A stretch of DNA of 64,000 nucleotides, from NCBI RefSeq assembly GCF_039541915.1, contig NZ_BAABHD010000084.1, forward strand, positions 558,001 to 622,000. The letters are read 5' to 3'. The notes below the pieces were generated by a model. That model saw only the letters and a program-made list of their open reading frames with translations, ran no database searches and was not told the DNA's origin. This DNA is from Nibrella saemangeumensis. Lineage in GTDB: Bacteria > Bacteroidota > Bacteroidia > Cytophagales > Spirosomataceae. Each line of letters begins with the position of its first letter. Within the stretch, counting starts at the first letter, position 1. The translations under genes and the position numbers were made by a program. This document shows positions 7,347-15,784 of the stretch, piece after piece.

Positions 7347-9941
7347 ATGAAAAAAACGACCCTTTTTCAACGTCTGGGCCCGCACCTGCTCTTTGTGCTG
7401 GCCTTATTTTTGCTCGCATCCATCTATTTTTTACCGGCCTGGCAGGGGAAAGTCATCAATATGCCCGATACCCAGCAGAGTCTGGCAGCCGCCCGCGAAA
7501 TCCGGGAGGTAAAGGAACAAACCGGCCACGCTCCGCTCTGGACCAATGTGCTGTTCAGCGGGATGCCGTCGTATATGGTGAGTTTTCCCAACCCAACAGC
7601 CTTTGTGGGTATGGCCGCGCTGGCCGTTAAAGCCATGTTTCCGGTGCCAGTGATTCTGCTGTTCATGCAGATGCTGGGTATGTATATTCTGATGATCGTT
7701 CTGGGAGCCGGCGGCTGGCTGGGCGTTTTAGGGGCGGTTACCTTTGCCTTTGGTACCTACAACCTGGTTAGCATTGAAGCCGGCCACATCTCCAAAGTGT
7801 ATGCGCTGGCTTACGCGCCGGGTATTCTGGCGGGCGTAATTCAGGCTTTGAGGGGCCGCTACGTGGCCGGTATGGCGCTGACGGCCTTATTTCTGTGTCT
7901 AGAGTTCGGGTCCAATCACCTCCAGATTACCTACTACCTGTTTCTGATCCTGGGCATCTACGTTGTTTTTCGGGCGGTGGAACTGGTGCGGGAAGGAAAC
8001 GTCCGGCAACTGGCGCTGGGCCTGGCTGCCCTCCTGGTAGCCGGGGCCATTGGGGCTGGTAGCTGGAGCACCCGCCTGCTGGCCGTTAATCAGTATTCAA
8101 AAGAAACCATCCGGGGCCGCTCGGAACTGACGGCTACCACTACGAGCCAGGGGCAGGACAAGGATCAGACCAACTCGCGGGCCACTTCCGACGGCCTGAC
8201 CGAAGACTATGCCTTTACCTACAGCTACGGCAAGCTGGAAACCTTTACCCTGCTGGTGCCGGGGTTTATCGGCGGTGGATCGGGCGGAGGGCTTACCACC
8301 AGCTCCAATCTGTACCAGGCCATGACGGGGCGGGGTGTCGACCCGGCCGCAGCCAAGCAGTTTGTGGAGCAGGGCGCACCGGTGTACTGGGGAGACCAGC
8401 CGATTGTGGGCGGTCCGGCCTATGCCGGTGCCATCATGGTGTTTTTGTTTGTGCTGGGTATGCTCATCAGCCGCAACCGCCTGAAATGGTTTGCGCTCGG
8501 GGTTACCCTGTTGCTGATCATGATTGCCTGGGGCAAAAACTTTATGCTGCTCAACGGCTTCCTGTTCAACTATTTTCCGTACTTCAACAAGTTCCGGGCC
8601 ATGACCATGACCCTGGCCCTGGTGCAGATCTTTATCGGCATGGGTGCCGTGCTGGGGCTTCAGGAGATTGCCCGCCGGAACCTGACTTTTGCCGATTTAA
8701 AGAAGCCGTTTCTGATCAGCCTGGGCGCTACGGGTGGGCTGGCGATGCTGTTCGCCCTGCTGGGTGGAACACTGTTCGACTTCCGGGCCGCAAACGATAC
8801 GCAGGTTTTTACGCAGATATTCGGGGATGCCAACCTGGGTAATGAGATGTTGCGGGCCCTGATCAGCGACCGGCAGAGCCTGTTGCGCAGCGATGCGTTC
8901 CGGTCGTTTATCTTTATCGGGCTGGCGGCCGGCCTGCTGTGGCTGTACCTGAACAAGCGACTGAAACCAGCCCTGTTCTACCCCTTACTGGTTGGGCTGG
9001 TTGTTATTGATCTGTTTCTGATCGATAAGCGCTGGGTGAACAACGCCGATTTTGTGTCGAAATCTGTTATCCAGAACCAATACGAACCGACTGCCGCCGA
9101 TCAGCAGATCCTGCAGGATACGGCCATGAGTTACCGGGTGCTGGACAACACGACCAATTTCATGAGCAGCAACAATGCCTCGCAGTACCATAAATCCATC
9201 GGGGGCTACAACCCCGCCCGCCTGCGCCGGTACGATGAGTTAATGCAGTATGGCTTTCAGAAGAACCCGGTGGGTATTCTGAATATGCTCAATGCGCGGT
9301 ATGTTATCCGGCAGGACCAGAACGGCCCCGCTGTGCAGCATAATGCCGAAGCGCTGGGGAACGCCTGGTTTGTGGGAACCGCACGGCTGGTCGATAATGC
9401 CGATCAGGAAATGGCCGCTCTGCAGTCGCTGAATCCGAAAGATACCGCTGTGGTGGATAAACGCTTTGCCAACCAGTTGGCCGGCCTGAACTTTCCGCTC
9501 AATACCACGGGTAACGCCATCCGGCTGACATCCTATCAGCCGGAGCATCTGAAGTACAGCAGCCAGGCCAGTTCCGATCAGCTGGCGGTATTCTCCGAGG
9601 TCTATTACCGGGGCGATTCAGACTGGAACGCTTACATCGACGGGCGTAAAGTGCCCCACTTCCGGGCCAACTACGTTTTGCGGGCCATGCGGGTGCCAGC
9701 CGGTAAGCACATCATTGAATTTAAGTTTGAGCCTCCCGTGATCGCCGTCGGCAACACCATCGACCTGGTGGCCAATAGCCTGCTCCTGGGTCTGCTGGTG
9801 CTGGGACTGGTGGTGGCTGCCCGGTCAAAAAGCCGGGATGAGGAGGATGACCTGGGTGCATCGGCTCCAGAGTCCCGACCGGCAACCGGTACGGTAGCGG
9901 AGCCGGCTAAGACGAAAACTAAAGGAACCGCCAGATCCTGA
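7347..9941 (+). CDS. YfhO family polytopic membrane protein
   Basis: 864 residues. An N-terminal membrane segment is followed by a large outside loop, then about a dozen hydrophobic segments up to residue 560, then a periplasmic/extracellular part and one last membrane segment near residue 820. The C-terminal block FSEVYYRGDSDWNAYIDG and its continuation (about residues 752-800) is the beta-rich end typical of YfhO proteins. The motif NMPDTQQSLAAAREI near the N-terminus fits the GT-C-like outside loop. YfhO of Bacillus acts in lipoteichoic acid glycosylation; Bacteroidota homologues are generally uncharacterised and probably transfer sugars from a lipid carrier. A charged, low-complexity tail (EEDDLGASAPESRP...) ends the protein. 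Confidence 0.85.
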   Translation: MKKTTLFQRLGPHLLFVLALFLLASIYFLPAWQGKVINMPDTQQSLAAAREIREVKEQTGHAPLWTNVLFSGMPSYMVSFPNPTAFVGMAALAVKAMFPVPVILLFMQMLGMYILMIVLGAGGWLGVLGAVTFAFGTYNLVSIEAGHISKVYALAYAPGILAGVIQALRGRYVAGMALTALFLCLEFGSNHLQITYYLFLILGIYVVFRAVELVREGNVRQLALGLAALLVAGAIGAGSWSTRLLAVNQYSKETIRGRSELTATTTSQGQDKDQTNSRATSDGLTEDYAFTYSYGKLETFTLLVPGFIGGGSGGGLTTSSNLYQAMTGRGVDPAAAKQFVEQGAPVYWGDQPIVGGPAYAGAIMVFLFVLGMLISRNRLKWFALGVTLLLIMIAWGKNFMLLNGFLFNYFPYFNKFRAMTMTLALVQIFIGMGAVLGLQEIARRNLTFADLKKPFLISLGATGGLAMLFALLGGTLFDFRAANDTQVFTQIFGDANLGNEMLRALISDRQSLLRSDAFRSFIFIGLAAGLLWLYLNKRLKPALFYPLLVGLVVIDLFLIDKRWVNNADFVSKSVIQNQYEPTAADQQILQDTAMSYRVLDNTTNFMSSNNASQYHKSIGGYNPARLRRYDELMQYGFQKNPVGILNMLNARYVIRQDQNGPAVQHNAEALGNAWFVGTARLVDNADQEMAALQSLNPKDTAVVDKRFANQLAGLNFPLNTTGNAIRLTSYQPEHLKYSSQASSDQLAVFSEVYYRGDSDWNAYIDGRKVPHFRANYVLRAMRVPAGKHIIEFKFEPPVIAVGNTIDLVANSLLLGLLVLGLVVAARSKSRDEEDDLGASAPESRPATGTVAEPAKTKTKGTARS

Positions 9942-9963
9942 TGGTGTTTCACTCGATTGGTCA

Positions 9964-9993
9964 TGGTCCGGTTATGCCTGCATAGCCGGACCA
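9964..9993 (+). terminator. hairpin downstream of the YfhO gene
   Basis: TGGTCCGGTTATGC and GCATAGCCGGACCA pair over 14 positions with one G-U pair, separated by two bases, so the real stem must be a little shorter. It lies 22 bases after the stop codon. Only a weak T-rich stretch follows, so it may act as a terminator or simply protect the 3' end. Confidence 0.45.
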
Positions 9994-10104
9994 CGTTGTT
10001 TATAGGGAAGTAGCCATCGACTCCTACTCATCGTTAACCGGATTACCTGCATTACGATGTATATTTGACAGGCTGTTTGCGAAGTTGTCTGCTAACCCGA
10101 AACC

Positions 10105-11262
10105 GTGCTGAGACCGAATCTCATCGGAATGATTATCTGGATACTGAGCCTGGCAGGCGGTAGCGGGTCGGCATTTGCCCAATGCACCACGCCAAATACA
10201 TTCACGGGTTCGCTCCGGATCCGAAACGGAATTGGCTGTGTGCCGCTCACGGTTCGCACTACCAGTGATCTGACCGGTGTCCGCAATGTCCGGTACATTT
10301 ATGACTACAACGGCCGGAATGAAGCAGCCACCACTACCGATTCGACCCATACCTATACGCGCCCCGGCTTGTATCAGATCCTGCAGTTTTCGGAGAAAGA
10401 CGGATTACCGCTACGGGCCTGCGGGACAGTGATGGTGTACGATACCGTACCGCCGGTTTTTTCGCTGAGCACCTGCCGTAACGATGTTAGCCTGACGATC
10501 CCTAACGCCAGTTCCTACCCATACGATTTCTTCCTGGTCAACTGGGGCGACGGACAAACCGATACCCTCCGGGCAACCGGACCCACTGCTGCCCATTCGT
10601 ACCGCGATAACGCCACCCGGCAAGTTACCGTCCAGGGATCTTTCCGGTACGCCAGCTGCGGGGGGAAAACCAGCCAGACCTTTAGGCCGGCCTCAGCGGC
10701 CCAGGTGCCGTTTATCCGGGAGGTGGTGCGCACCGCCCCCCAGACGCTTCAACTTACGATCAGTAATGCCGGTAATGTGCGGGTGCGGGTCCAGCAAAAA
10801 GGCCCTGATGGTCTTTATTCGGCGGTCGCTCCAATCGTCGATGGCTCCTCCGTCCAGGTCCGCGTTGGTAATGACACTACCAGCATTAGCTGCTTCCGGC
10901 TGGTACTGGCAGATACCTGTGTCGCGGCTACCCCCTCCGGCGACGTGTGCTACGAACCACCCATCAAAACGGCCGAACCCGCATCGGCAGGCTGGTTTCT
11001 GCCGGATGCGTTTACCCCGAATGGCGATGGCGTCAACGATCGGTTTGGCGTATTGGGAACCATACCGGCTGGGCGGTTCCGGCTGACTATTTTTGACCGG
11101 TGGGGGCGGGTGGTGTTCGACACCGACGATGCCGCCCGGTACTGGGACGGAACCCAGGCTGGGCAACCCGCTGCCAGCGGCATTTACGTCTATAAAGCAG
11201 AAATACAGGAAACTGGCGCGCCCTTGCGCCGAAAAACCGGCACCGTACTGGTTGTCCGGTAA
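10105..11262 (+). CDS. secreted PKD-repeat protein with gliding-motility-type C-terminal domain (T9SS cargo)
   Basis: 385 residues with a signal peptide (MIIWILSLAGGSGSAFAQ). Two PKD-like modules follow: about residues 45-115 (STHTYTRPGLYQI) and 120-200 (VNWGDGQTDT ... AHSYRD). The last 90 residues form the CHU_C domain: FLPDAFTPNGDGVNDRF, LTIFDRWGRVVFD, YWDGTQAGQPAASGIYVYKA. This domain directs cargo to the type IX secretion system, which implies a cell-surface or secreted product, probably an adhesin. The frame may start at GTG 10105 or ATG 10129; the ATG gives the cleaner signal peptide. It is convergent with the following TPR protein gene, with a single base between the two stop codons. 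Confidence 0.85.
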   Translation: MLRPNLIGMIIWILSLAGGSGSAFAQCTTPNTFTGSLRIRNGIGCVPLTVRTTSDLTGVRNVRYIYDYNGRNEAATTTDSTHTYTRPGLYQILQFSEKDGLPLRACGTVMVYDTVPPVFSLSTCRNDVSLTIPNASSYPYDFFLVNWGDGQTDTLRATGPTAAHSYRDNATRQVTVQGSFRYASCGGKTSQTFRPASAAQVPFIREVVRTAPQTLQLTISNAGNVRVRVQQKGPDGLYSAVAPIVDGSSVQVRVGNDTTSISCFRLVLADTCVAATPSGDVCYEPPIKTAEPASAGWFLPDAFTPNGDGVNDRFGVLGTIPAGRFRLTIFDRWGRVVFDTDDAARYWDGTQAGQPAASGIYVYKAEIQETGAPLRRKTGTVLVVR

Positions 11263-11263
11263 A

Positions 11264-13186
11264 TCAGTTCAGCCGTTCTAACGCTGTTAAGTTTTGCCTG
11301 GCTTCCTCGTAAGTCGGGTTCATGGCAATGGCCTGGCGGATATCGGCGACAGCACCGGCCCGATCACCCAGGTTAAACCGGCACACCCCCCGATTGTGCC
11401 AGGCAGTGGCATTGGCGGGTTGCCGGTCGATGGTCCGGGTATAATCGTCGAGGGCGGCCTGGTACTGTTTGGCCTGGAGGTGGGCGAAGGCCCGTTGCGG
11501 CAGCACCAGCGTATCTTTATAGGGCATCAACTGCAGGGCTTTTGTGAAATCCGGAACAGCCGCTGCGGGATTCAGCTTCAGCCGGGTCAGGCCCCGGTTA
11601 TAATACGTATCGCCCTGGGTACTGTCCAGGCGCAGGGCCTGATCGTACATCGCGAGGGCTTTTTGGGGCTCTCCTTTCAGGCCGTATACGTTTCCTAAGC
11701 CTTCGTAGATCCGAAAGCGATTGGAGCCATCTTTAAGGGCTGCGGTGAAATGCAATTCGGCCTGGTCAAGCTGGTTTTGTTTCCCGTAGTAAGTAGCCAG
11801 CCGTTCGTGGATCTGATCATCCTCAGGGTAATACCGCAGGGCGTTGGTCCAGAGCGTTTCGGTATTCTGCCAGACGGCTACCTGTTGGATGGTCAGGTAG
11901 AAAAAAACGACGGCAAAAAGTCCGGCGCCCACCCGCCAGGCCATGCGATTGGTGGGATTCGATCGGCTGAACTGCTCAAAACAAGCCACAAGCATGAACA
12001 ACAGGCCGAAATAGGCCAGATAGCTGTAGCGGTCGGCCATCAGGGCGGTGCCGACGGTCATAAACTGCAGGACCAGCACAATGGTTACCAGAAAAAAGCT
12101 CATACCAAACGCCACCACGCGTCGGTTGTGTCTGAAGGCCCATGCCATCACTACCAGATAAAGCAGAAAAGCGACTGGCCCCAGCCAGTACGCAGGGGGT
12201 ATTTTGGTCACATCGGCCGGGTAGGGGTACAGCGCCGACAAGCCGTAGGGTATAACCAGTTTGATGAGGTAGAGCAGAAACCCGTAGGAGCCATAGACCA
12301 GCCACCGAAGGGCAAACGGCTCCTGGCCAAGCGCTTCTTTTTGTTGGCCCGCCATGGTCAGCAGGCCGTAAAAATTACCGCCCCCCTGCACATTTACCGC
12401 CAGCCAGCCGAAAAACAGCGCAGCGGCAAAGAAGGGAGCTTTGCCCGTAAGACTCGCCCGGCTCAGCGGCCGACGCCCCTGTATATAGTCGAGGAGCAGC
12501 AGCACCAGCGGCAGCACTACCGCCATCGCTTTGGATAGGCACGCCAGTACAAACAAGCCGAATGTAATGAGAAACCAGCTTTTGTGCCCGGTTGTCTGGT
12601 AGCGAAGGTAGCTCAGGCAGGCCAGCAGAAAAAAGCAGGTATACAGCACATCTTTCCGCTCCGACACCCAGACAACCGACTCTACGTGCATGGGGTGCAG
12701 TCCCCACAGCAGGGCCGTAAAAAAGCCGATCCACTGGTTGCGCCGGCTAAGTTGGTAGGCCAGCGCGAACACCAGACCTGTATTCAGTACGTGCAGCAGG
12801 GTGTTGGTTACGATGAAGGAGGTGGCTTTCGGGCCGAACAGCGCTGCGTTGGCCGCCAGCGTCATCATGGTCAGCGGGTGGTAATTTAGCGCAACCGGCA
12901 TTTGCCAGAGGGCTTTCAGGCCGGCGATCGAGGGCTGGCGTACGTACAGATTCTCGACCACGTATTCCATATCGTCCCAATCGACAAACTCGTTGCCGAA
13001 ACCAAACGAGTAGGCAATGAAAACCAGCAGGGCGGCCGTAGCCATCAGCCCGTAACGACCGGCCGGCGATAGTTTTGGGCCCCGATGCGGTACCGGAGCG
13101 ACTTTTCCGGCCAGGGGTGCAGCGGTTACCGGCGCGTTGGTACCGGCTTTACGGGATGCTGTTTTAACAGGTCTGGCTTTTGCCAT
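11264..13186 (-). CDS. TMTC-like polytopic membrane protein with C-terminal TPR repeats
   Basis: 640 residues. After a basic, proline-rich cytoplasmic start there are about ten membrane segments up to residue 440. The block GLHPMHVESVVWVSERKDVL (around residues 162-181) marks the GT-C/TMTC-like family; an acidic site near the first loop (FVDWDDMEYV) may be catalytic. Residues 460-640 hold about five TPR units, for example QKALAMYDQALRLDSTQGDTY and ATAWHNRGVCRFNLGDRAGA. Eukaryotic TMTC proteins are O-mannosyltransferases; bacterial homologues are of unknown function and a protein glycosyltransferase role is an inference. Its stop is one base from that of the convergent T9SS protein gene. Confidence 0.82.
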   Translation of the reverse strand: MAKARPVKTASRKAGTNAPVTAAPLAGKVAPVPHRGPKLSPAGRYGLMATAALLVFIAYSFGFGNEFVDWDDMEYVVENLYVRQPSIAGLKALWQMPVALNYHPLTMMTLAANAALFGPKATSFIVTNTLLHVLNTGLVFALAYQLSRRNQWIGFFTALLWGLHPMHVESVVWVSERKDVLYTCFFLLACLSYLRYQTTGHKSWFLITFGLFVLACLSKAMAVVLPLVLLLLDYIQGRRPLSRASLTGKAPFFAAALFFGWLAVNVQGGGNFYGLLTMAGQQKEALGQEPFALRWLVYGSYGFLLYLIKLVIPYGLSALYPYPADVTKIPPAYWLGPVAFLLYLVVMAWAFRHNRRVVAFGMSFFLVTIVLVLQFMTVGTALMADRYSYLAYFGLLFMLVACFEQFSRSNPTNRMAWRVGAGLFAVVFFYLTIQQVAVWQNTETLWTNALRYYPEDDQIHERLATYYGKQNQLDQAELHFTAALKDGSNRFRIYEGLGNVYGLKGEPQKALAMYDQALRLDSTQGDTYYNRGLTRLKLNPAAAVPDFTKALQLMPYKDTLVLPQRAFAHLQAKQYQAALDDYTRTIDRQPANATAWHNRGVCRFNLGDRAGAVADIRQAIAMNPTYEEARQNLTALERLN

Positions 13187-13261
13187 ACGGGTTGGTTTGG
13201 GGTCAGGTCGTTAACAAAACTATCCGATCGGTGGCGTATTGTCAAGGTTCCACCACAAACA

Positions 13262-13291
13262 GAAGCCCCCGCAGCAAACTGCGGGGGCTTC
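13262..13291 (-). terminator. intrinsic terminator downstream of bTHX
   Basis: A perfect 13-bp stem (GAAGCCCCCGCAG pairing with CTGCGGGGGCTTC) with a four-base loop CAAA. Read on the minus strand it starts 22 bases after the stop codon of the bTHX gene and is followed by TGTTTGT. It lies upstream of the TPR gene and separates the two units. Confidence 0.8.
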
Positions 13292-13312
13292 CGAAGATAG
13301 GGCGATCCTTCC

Positions 13313-13435
13313 TTAACTTTTGTTCTGTCCGGCGGCTTTTTCAGCCTGACCCTTCTCGGCGGCCGGTCGGCGGGTGTTGCCGAAGGTGCCGCGCCAGATT
13401 TTACCTCGTTTTGATTTTCGATCTCCTTTTCCCAT
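13313..13435 (-). CDS. 30S ribosomal protein bTHX
   Basis: A 40-residue basic protein beginning MGKGDRKSKRGKIWRGTFGN and ending in an alanine, lysine and glutamine-rich tail. The core KRGKIWRGTFGNTRR is the signature of bTHX (Thx/S31e), a small protein that sits at the top of the 30S head and stabilises RNA packing; Bacteroidota versions share the MGKGDxKSxRGKI start. The stop is at 13313-13315, and a strong hairpin follows. It is often missed in annotation because of its length, but the match is clear. It is encoded downstream of the DPP-IV-type peptidase gene on the same strand, about 70 bases from that gene's stop. Confidence 0.9.
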   Translation of the reverse strand: MGKGDRKSKRGKIWRGTFGNTRRPAAEKGQAEKAAGQNKS

Positions 13436-13506
13436 AAAAAACTTGGTTTTACGAATTAGCAGGGGTGCAAAATAGGCAATAGTCCCACACGGATCAACCC
13501 ACTGGC

Positions 13507-15726
13507 TTAATTCACCGTGCCGTTCTTCAGGTTTCTCTCCAGAAAGTCGGTGTACTGCTGATAGAGCAGCAGGTAGCTGGGGCTATTGTAGGCCACGCCA
13601 TGGGCACCCGGCGGGTAAATGCGCAACTCATGATCTTTGCCGTTGTCGATCAGGTTTTTCACGAGCTGCATGGTGTTGCGCAGGTGTACGTTTTCGTCCA
13701 TGGCCGAGTGGGCAATAAACATCTTGCCTTTCAGGTTTTTGGCGTACGAGGTAACGGCGCTCTGGCGGTACTTCTCGTCATTTTCGGGCAGAAGTCCCAT
13801 GTAGCGCTCGGTATAAATGCTGTCGTACAGCCGCCAGTCGGTCACGGGCGCGCCCACAATCGAGACGCGAAATACATCTGGGTAGGTCAGCATGGTGTAG
13901 CTGCTGGTATACCCGCCGTAGCTGTGACCGCGAATGCCCATCCGGGCGCCATCAACCCATGGCTGCGTGGCCAGGTACCGTGCGGCTTCGGCAAAGTCTT
14001 TGCTTTCGTACTGCCCTAATTTTTCGTACACCATTTTTTCGAAACGCCGGCCGTAGCCCCCGCTGCCCCGGTTGTTGACCCCCACAACCACATACCCTTG
14101 CTGCGCCAGGTACTGATGCCAGGCCGACGAGGCAAAATCATTGTAGACCGACTGGGCACCCGGACCTCCGTATACATCAATCAGCACCGGGTACTTACGC
14201 GAGGCCGTGAAGTCGGACGGCCGGATAATGGAGATGTCGATCTTCTGGCCGTCGGAGGTCGTAAAACTCGTCAGTTCCTTTGGGGCGTAGGCGAGGTTGT
14301 TCATCAACTCTCTGACCCGGCTGTTTTCTTCCAGCGTCCGGATCTTCTGTCCTTTGGTATCCCAGAGTTCTACCTGCGTGGGCGTCGATACGTTGGAGTA
14401 GCGGTCGATGTAGTACTGGCTGTTGGGCGAGAAGTCCACCGTATGCCTGCCAGGGGTTTGCGTCAGTCTGCGCTTGTTGCGGCCGTCGAAATCCACCACG
14501 TACAACTGGCGCTCCAGGGGAGACTGTTCTGTAGCGGTATAGTAGACTTTTTTGTTTTTGGCGTCGATCTGGTGAACGTAGGTTACCTCCCAGTTGCCTT
14601 TGGTGACCTGGTTCAGTAATTTGCCGGCATAGTCGTACCGGTAGATGTGGGCGAAGCCGTCGCGCTCCGATACCCAGAAGAAATCCTGCGAATCGGCCGG
14701 AAAATAGAAGTAGTGCATGATACCAGCGAAGAAATCAAAGACATCGATCCAGGCGTCAGACTTCTCTTCCATCAGCAGGCGGGCGTCGCCGGTGCGGGCA
14801 TTGGTAAAAAACAGTTTCAGCTCATTCTGTTTGCGGTTGAGGTGTACCACAGCCAGTTGCCCTTCCTGCGAGGTCCAGTAGATGCGCGGGATGTACCCAC
14901 CAGCCAGATCGACTTTCATCCACTGCTTCTGACCCGTGGTAACGTCGAGCACCCCGATCCGGACAACCGGATTGGCATCGCCCACGCGGGGGTAAGGAAC
15001 CGAGTCGTAATTCTCGTCGAAGCCGGCAAAATCCGTCAGGCGGTAGATGGGTACCTGCCGCTCGTCCGACTGCCAGAAGGCAATGTATTTGCTGTCGGGC
15101 GACCAGCTCCAAGCCTGCGCCAGGCCGAACTCTTCTTCGTACACCCAGCCGAAGCGGCCGTTGTAGAAGAACCGAGCGGCATCGTTGGTCAGCTGGGTTT
15201 CTTTCTGGGTGGCAAAATCGTACACAAACAGGTTTCCGCCCCGCTCGTAGCCAACCTTGCGACCGTCGGGGGAGAGTTCGGCCGTCTGGGCGTCTTTGGC
15301 AACCAGCTTTAGGCTTTTGTCGGCAAGGGTGTAAACATAGTAGTCAGAGATGCCGGACCGGCGCCAGACCGGGCGGAAATTGCTCTGGAAAACCAGGTTC
15401 TTTGAGTCTTTCGACCACTGAAACGCGGTATAGCGAAACGGCTGGGTGGTACCGGGCAGGGTAAGCTGACTACCGTCGAAGGCGACCTCTTCACGCTGGT
15501 CTTTTGGCGAAAAGATCTTGATGCGGTTCTGGCCTTCAATGAACGAGAACCGGTTGCCGTCGTCAATCCAGTTGACGCTCCTTGGTCCCTGAGAGCCGGC
15601 CAGTTGGCTACCGGTGCTGAGGGCCTGCGCCAGGTCGGTAAAGCGCTGCTTCTGCTGGGCCTGCGCCAGAGGACCGGCGAGTAGCCATAAAAGAATGAAG
15701 TGTAAGTATGAGAATCGATGCTGCAT
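13507..15726 (-). CDS. S9 family peptidase, dipeptidyl-peptidase IV type
   Basis: 739 residues from the ATG at 15726, which starts a good signal peptide (MQHRFSYLHFILLWLLAGPL, cut near AQAQ). An upstream in-frame start at 15765 would bury the signal. Residues about 30-480 form the DPP-IV-type beta-propeller (SWSPDSKYIAFWQSDER; YVYTLADKSLKLV). The alpha/beta-hydrolase domain has the serine in RGHSYGGYTSS (about residue 601), the aspartate in SAMDENVHLRN (about 676) and the histidine in PPGAHGVAYN (about 711). A double-glutamate region in the propeller (YEEEFGLAQ) fits the N-terminal amine binding site of DPP-IV. It should remove Xaa-Pro dipeptides from peptides in the periplasm. Confidence 0.92.
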   Translation of the reverse strand: MQHRFSYLHFILLWLLAGPLAQAQQKQRFTDLAQALSTGSQLAGSQGPRSVNWIDDGNRFSFIEGQNRIKIFSPKDQREEVAFDGSQLTLPGTTQPFRYTAFQWSKDSKNLVFQSNFRPVWRRSGISDYYVYTLADKSLKLVAKDAQTAELSPDGRKVGYERGGNLFVYDFATQKETQLTNDAARFFYNGRFGWVYEEEFGLAQAWSWSPDSKYIAFWQSDERQVPIYRLTDFAGFDENYDSVPYPRVGDANPVVRIGVLDVTTGQKQWMKVDLAGGYIPRIYWTSQEGQLAVVHLNRKQNELKLFFTNARTGDARLLMEEKSDAWIDVFDFFAGIMHYFYFPADSQDFFWVSERDGFAHIYRYDYAGKLLNQVTKGNWEVTYVHQIDAKNKKVYYTATEQSPLERQLYVVDFDGRNKRRLTQTPGRHTVDFSPNSQYYIDRYSNVSTPTQVELWDTKGQKIRTLEENSRVRELMNNLAYAPKELTSFTTSDGQKIDISIIRPSDFTASRKYPVLIDVYGGPGAQSVYNDFASSAWHQYLAQQGYVVVGVNNRGSGGYGRRFEKMVYEKLGQYESKDFAEAARYLATQPWVDGARMGIRGHSYGGYTSSYTMLTYPDVFRVSIVGAPVTDWRLYDSIYTERYMGLLPENDEKYRQSAVTSYAKNLKGKMFIAHSAMDENVHLRNTMQLVKNLIDNGKDHELRIYPPGAHGVAYNSPSYLLLYQQYTDFLERNLKNGTVN

Positions 15727-15784
15727 AGAATAGGTCTTGAAATCAGGAAAAAATCTATCAAACATAACGAAAAAGAGCCTATCC

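Noticed and set aside
9964..9993. Riboswitch-like structure before the T9SS protein gene
   Set aside because: It is a simple two-armed hairpin just after the YfhO stop codon, better explained as the 3' end of that transcript.
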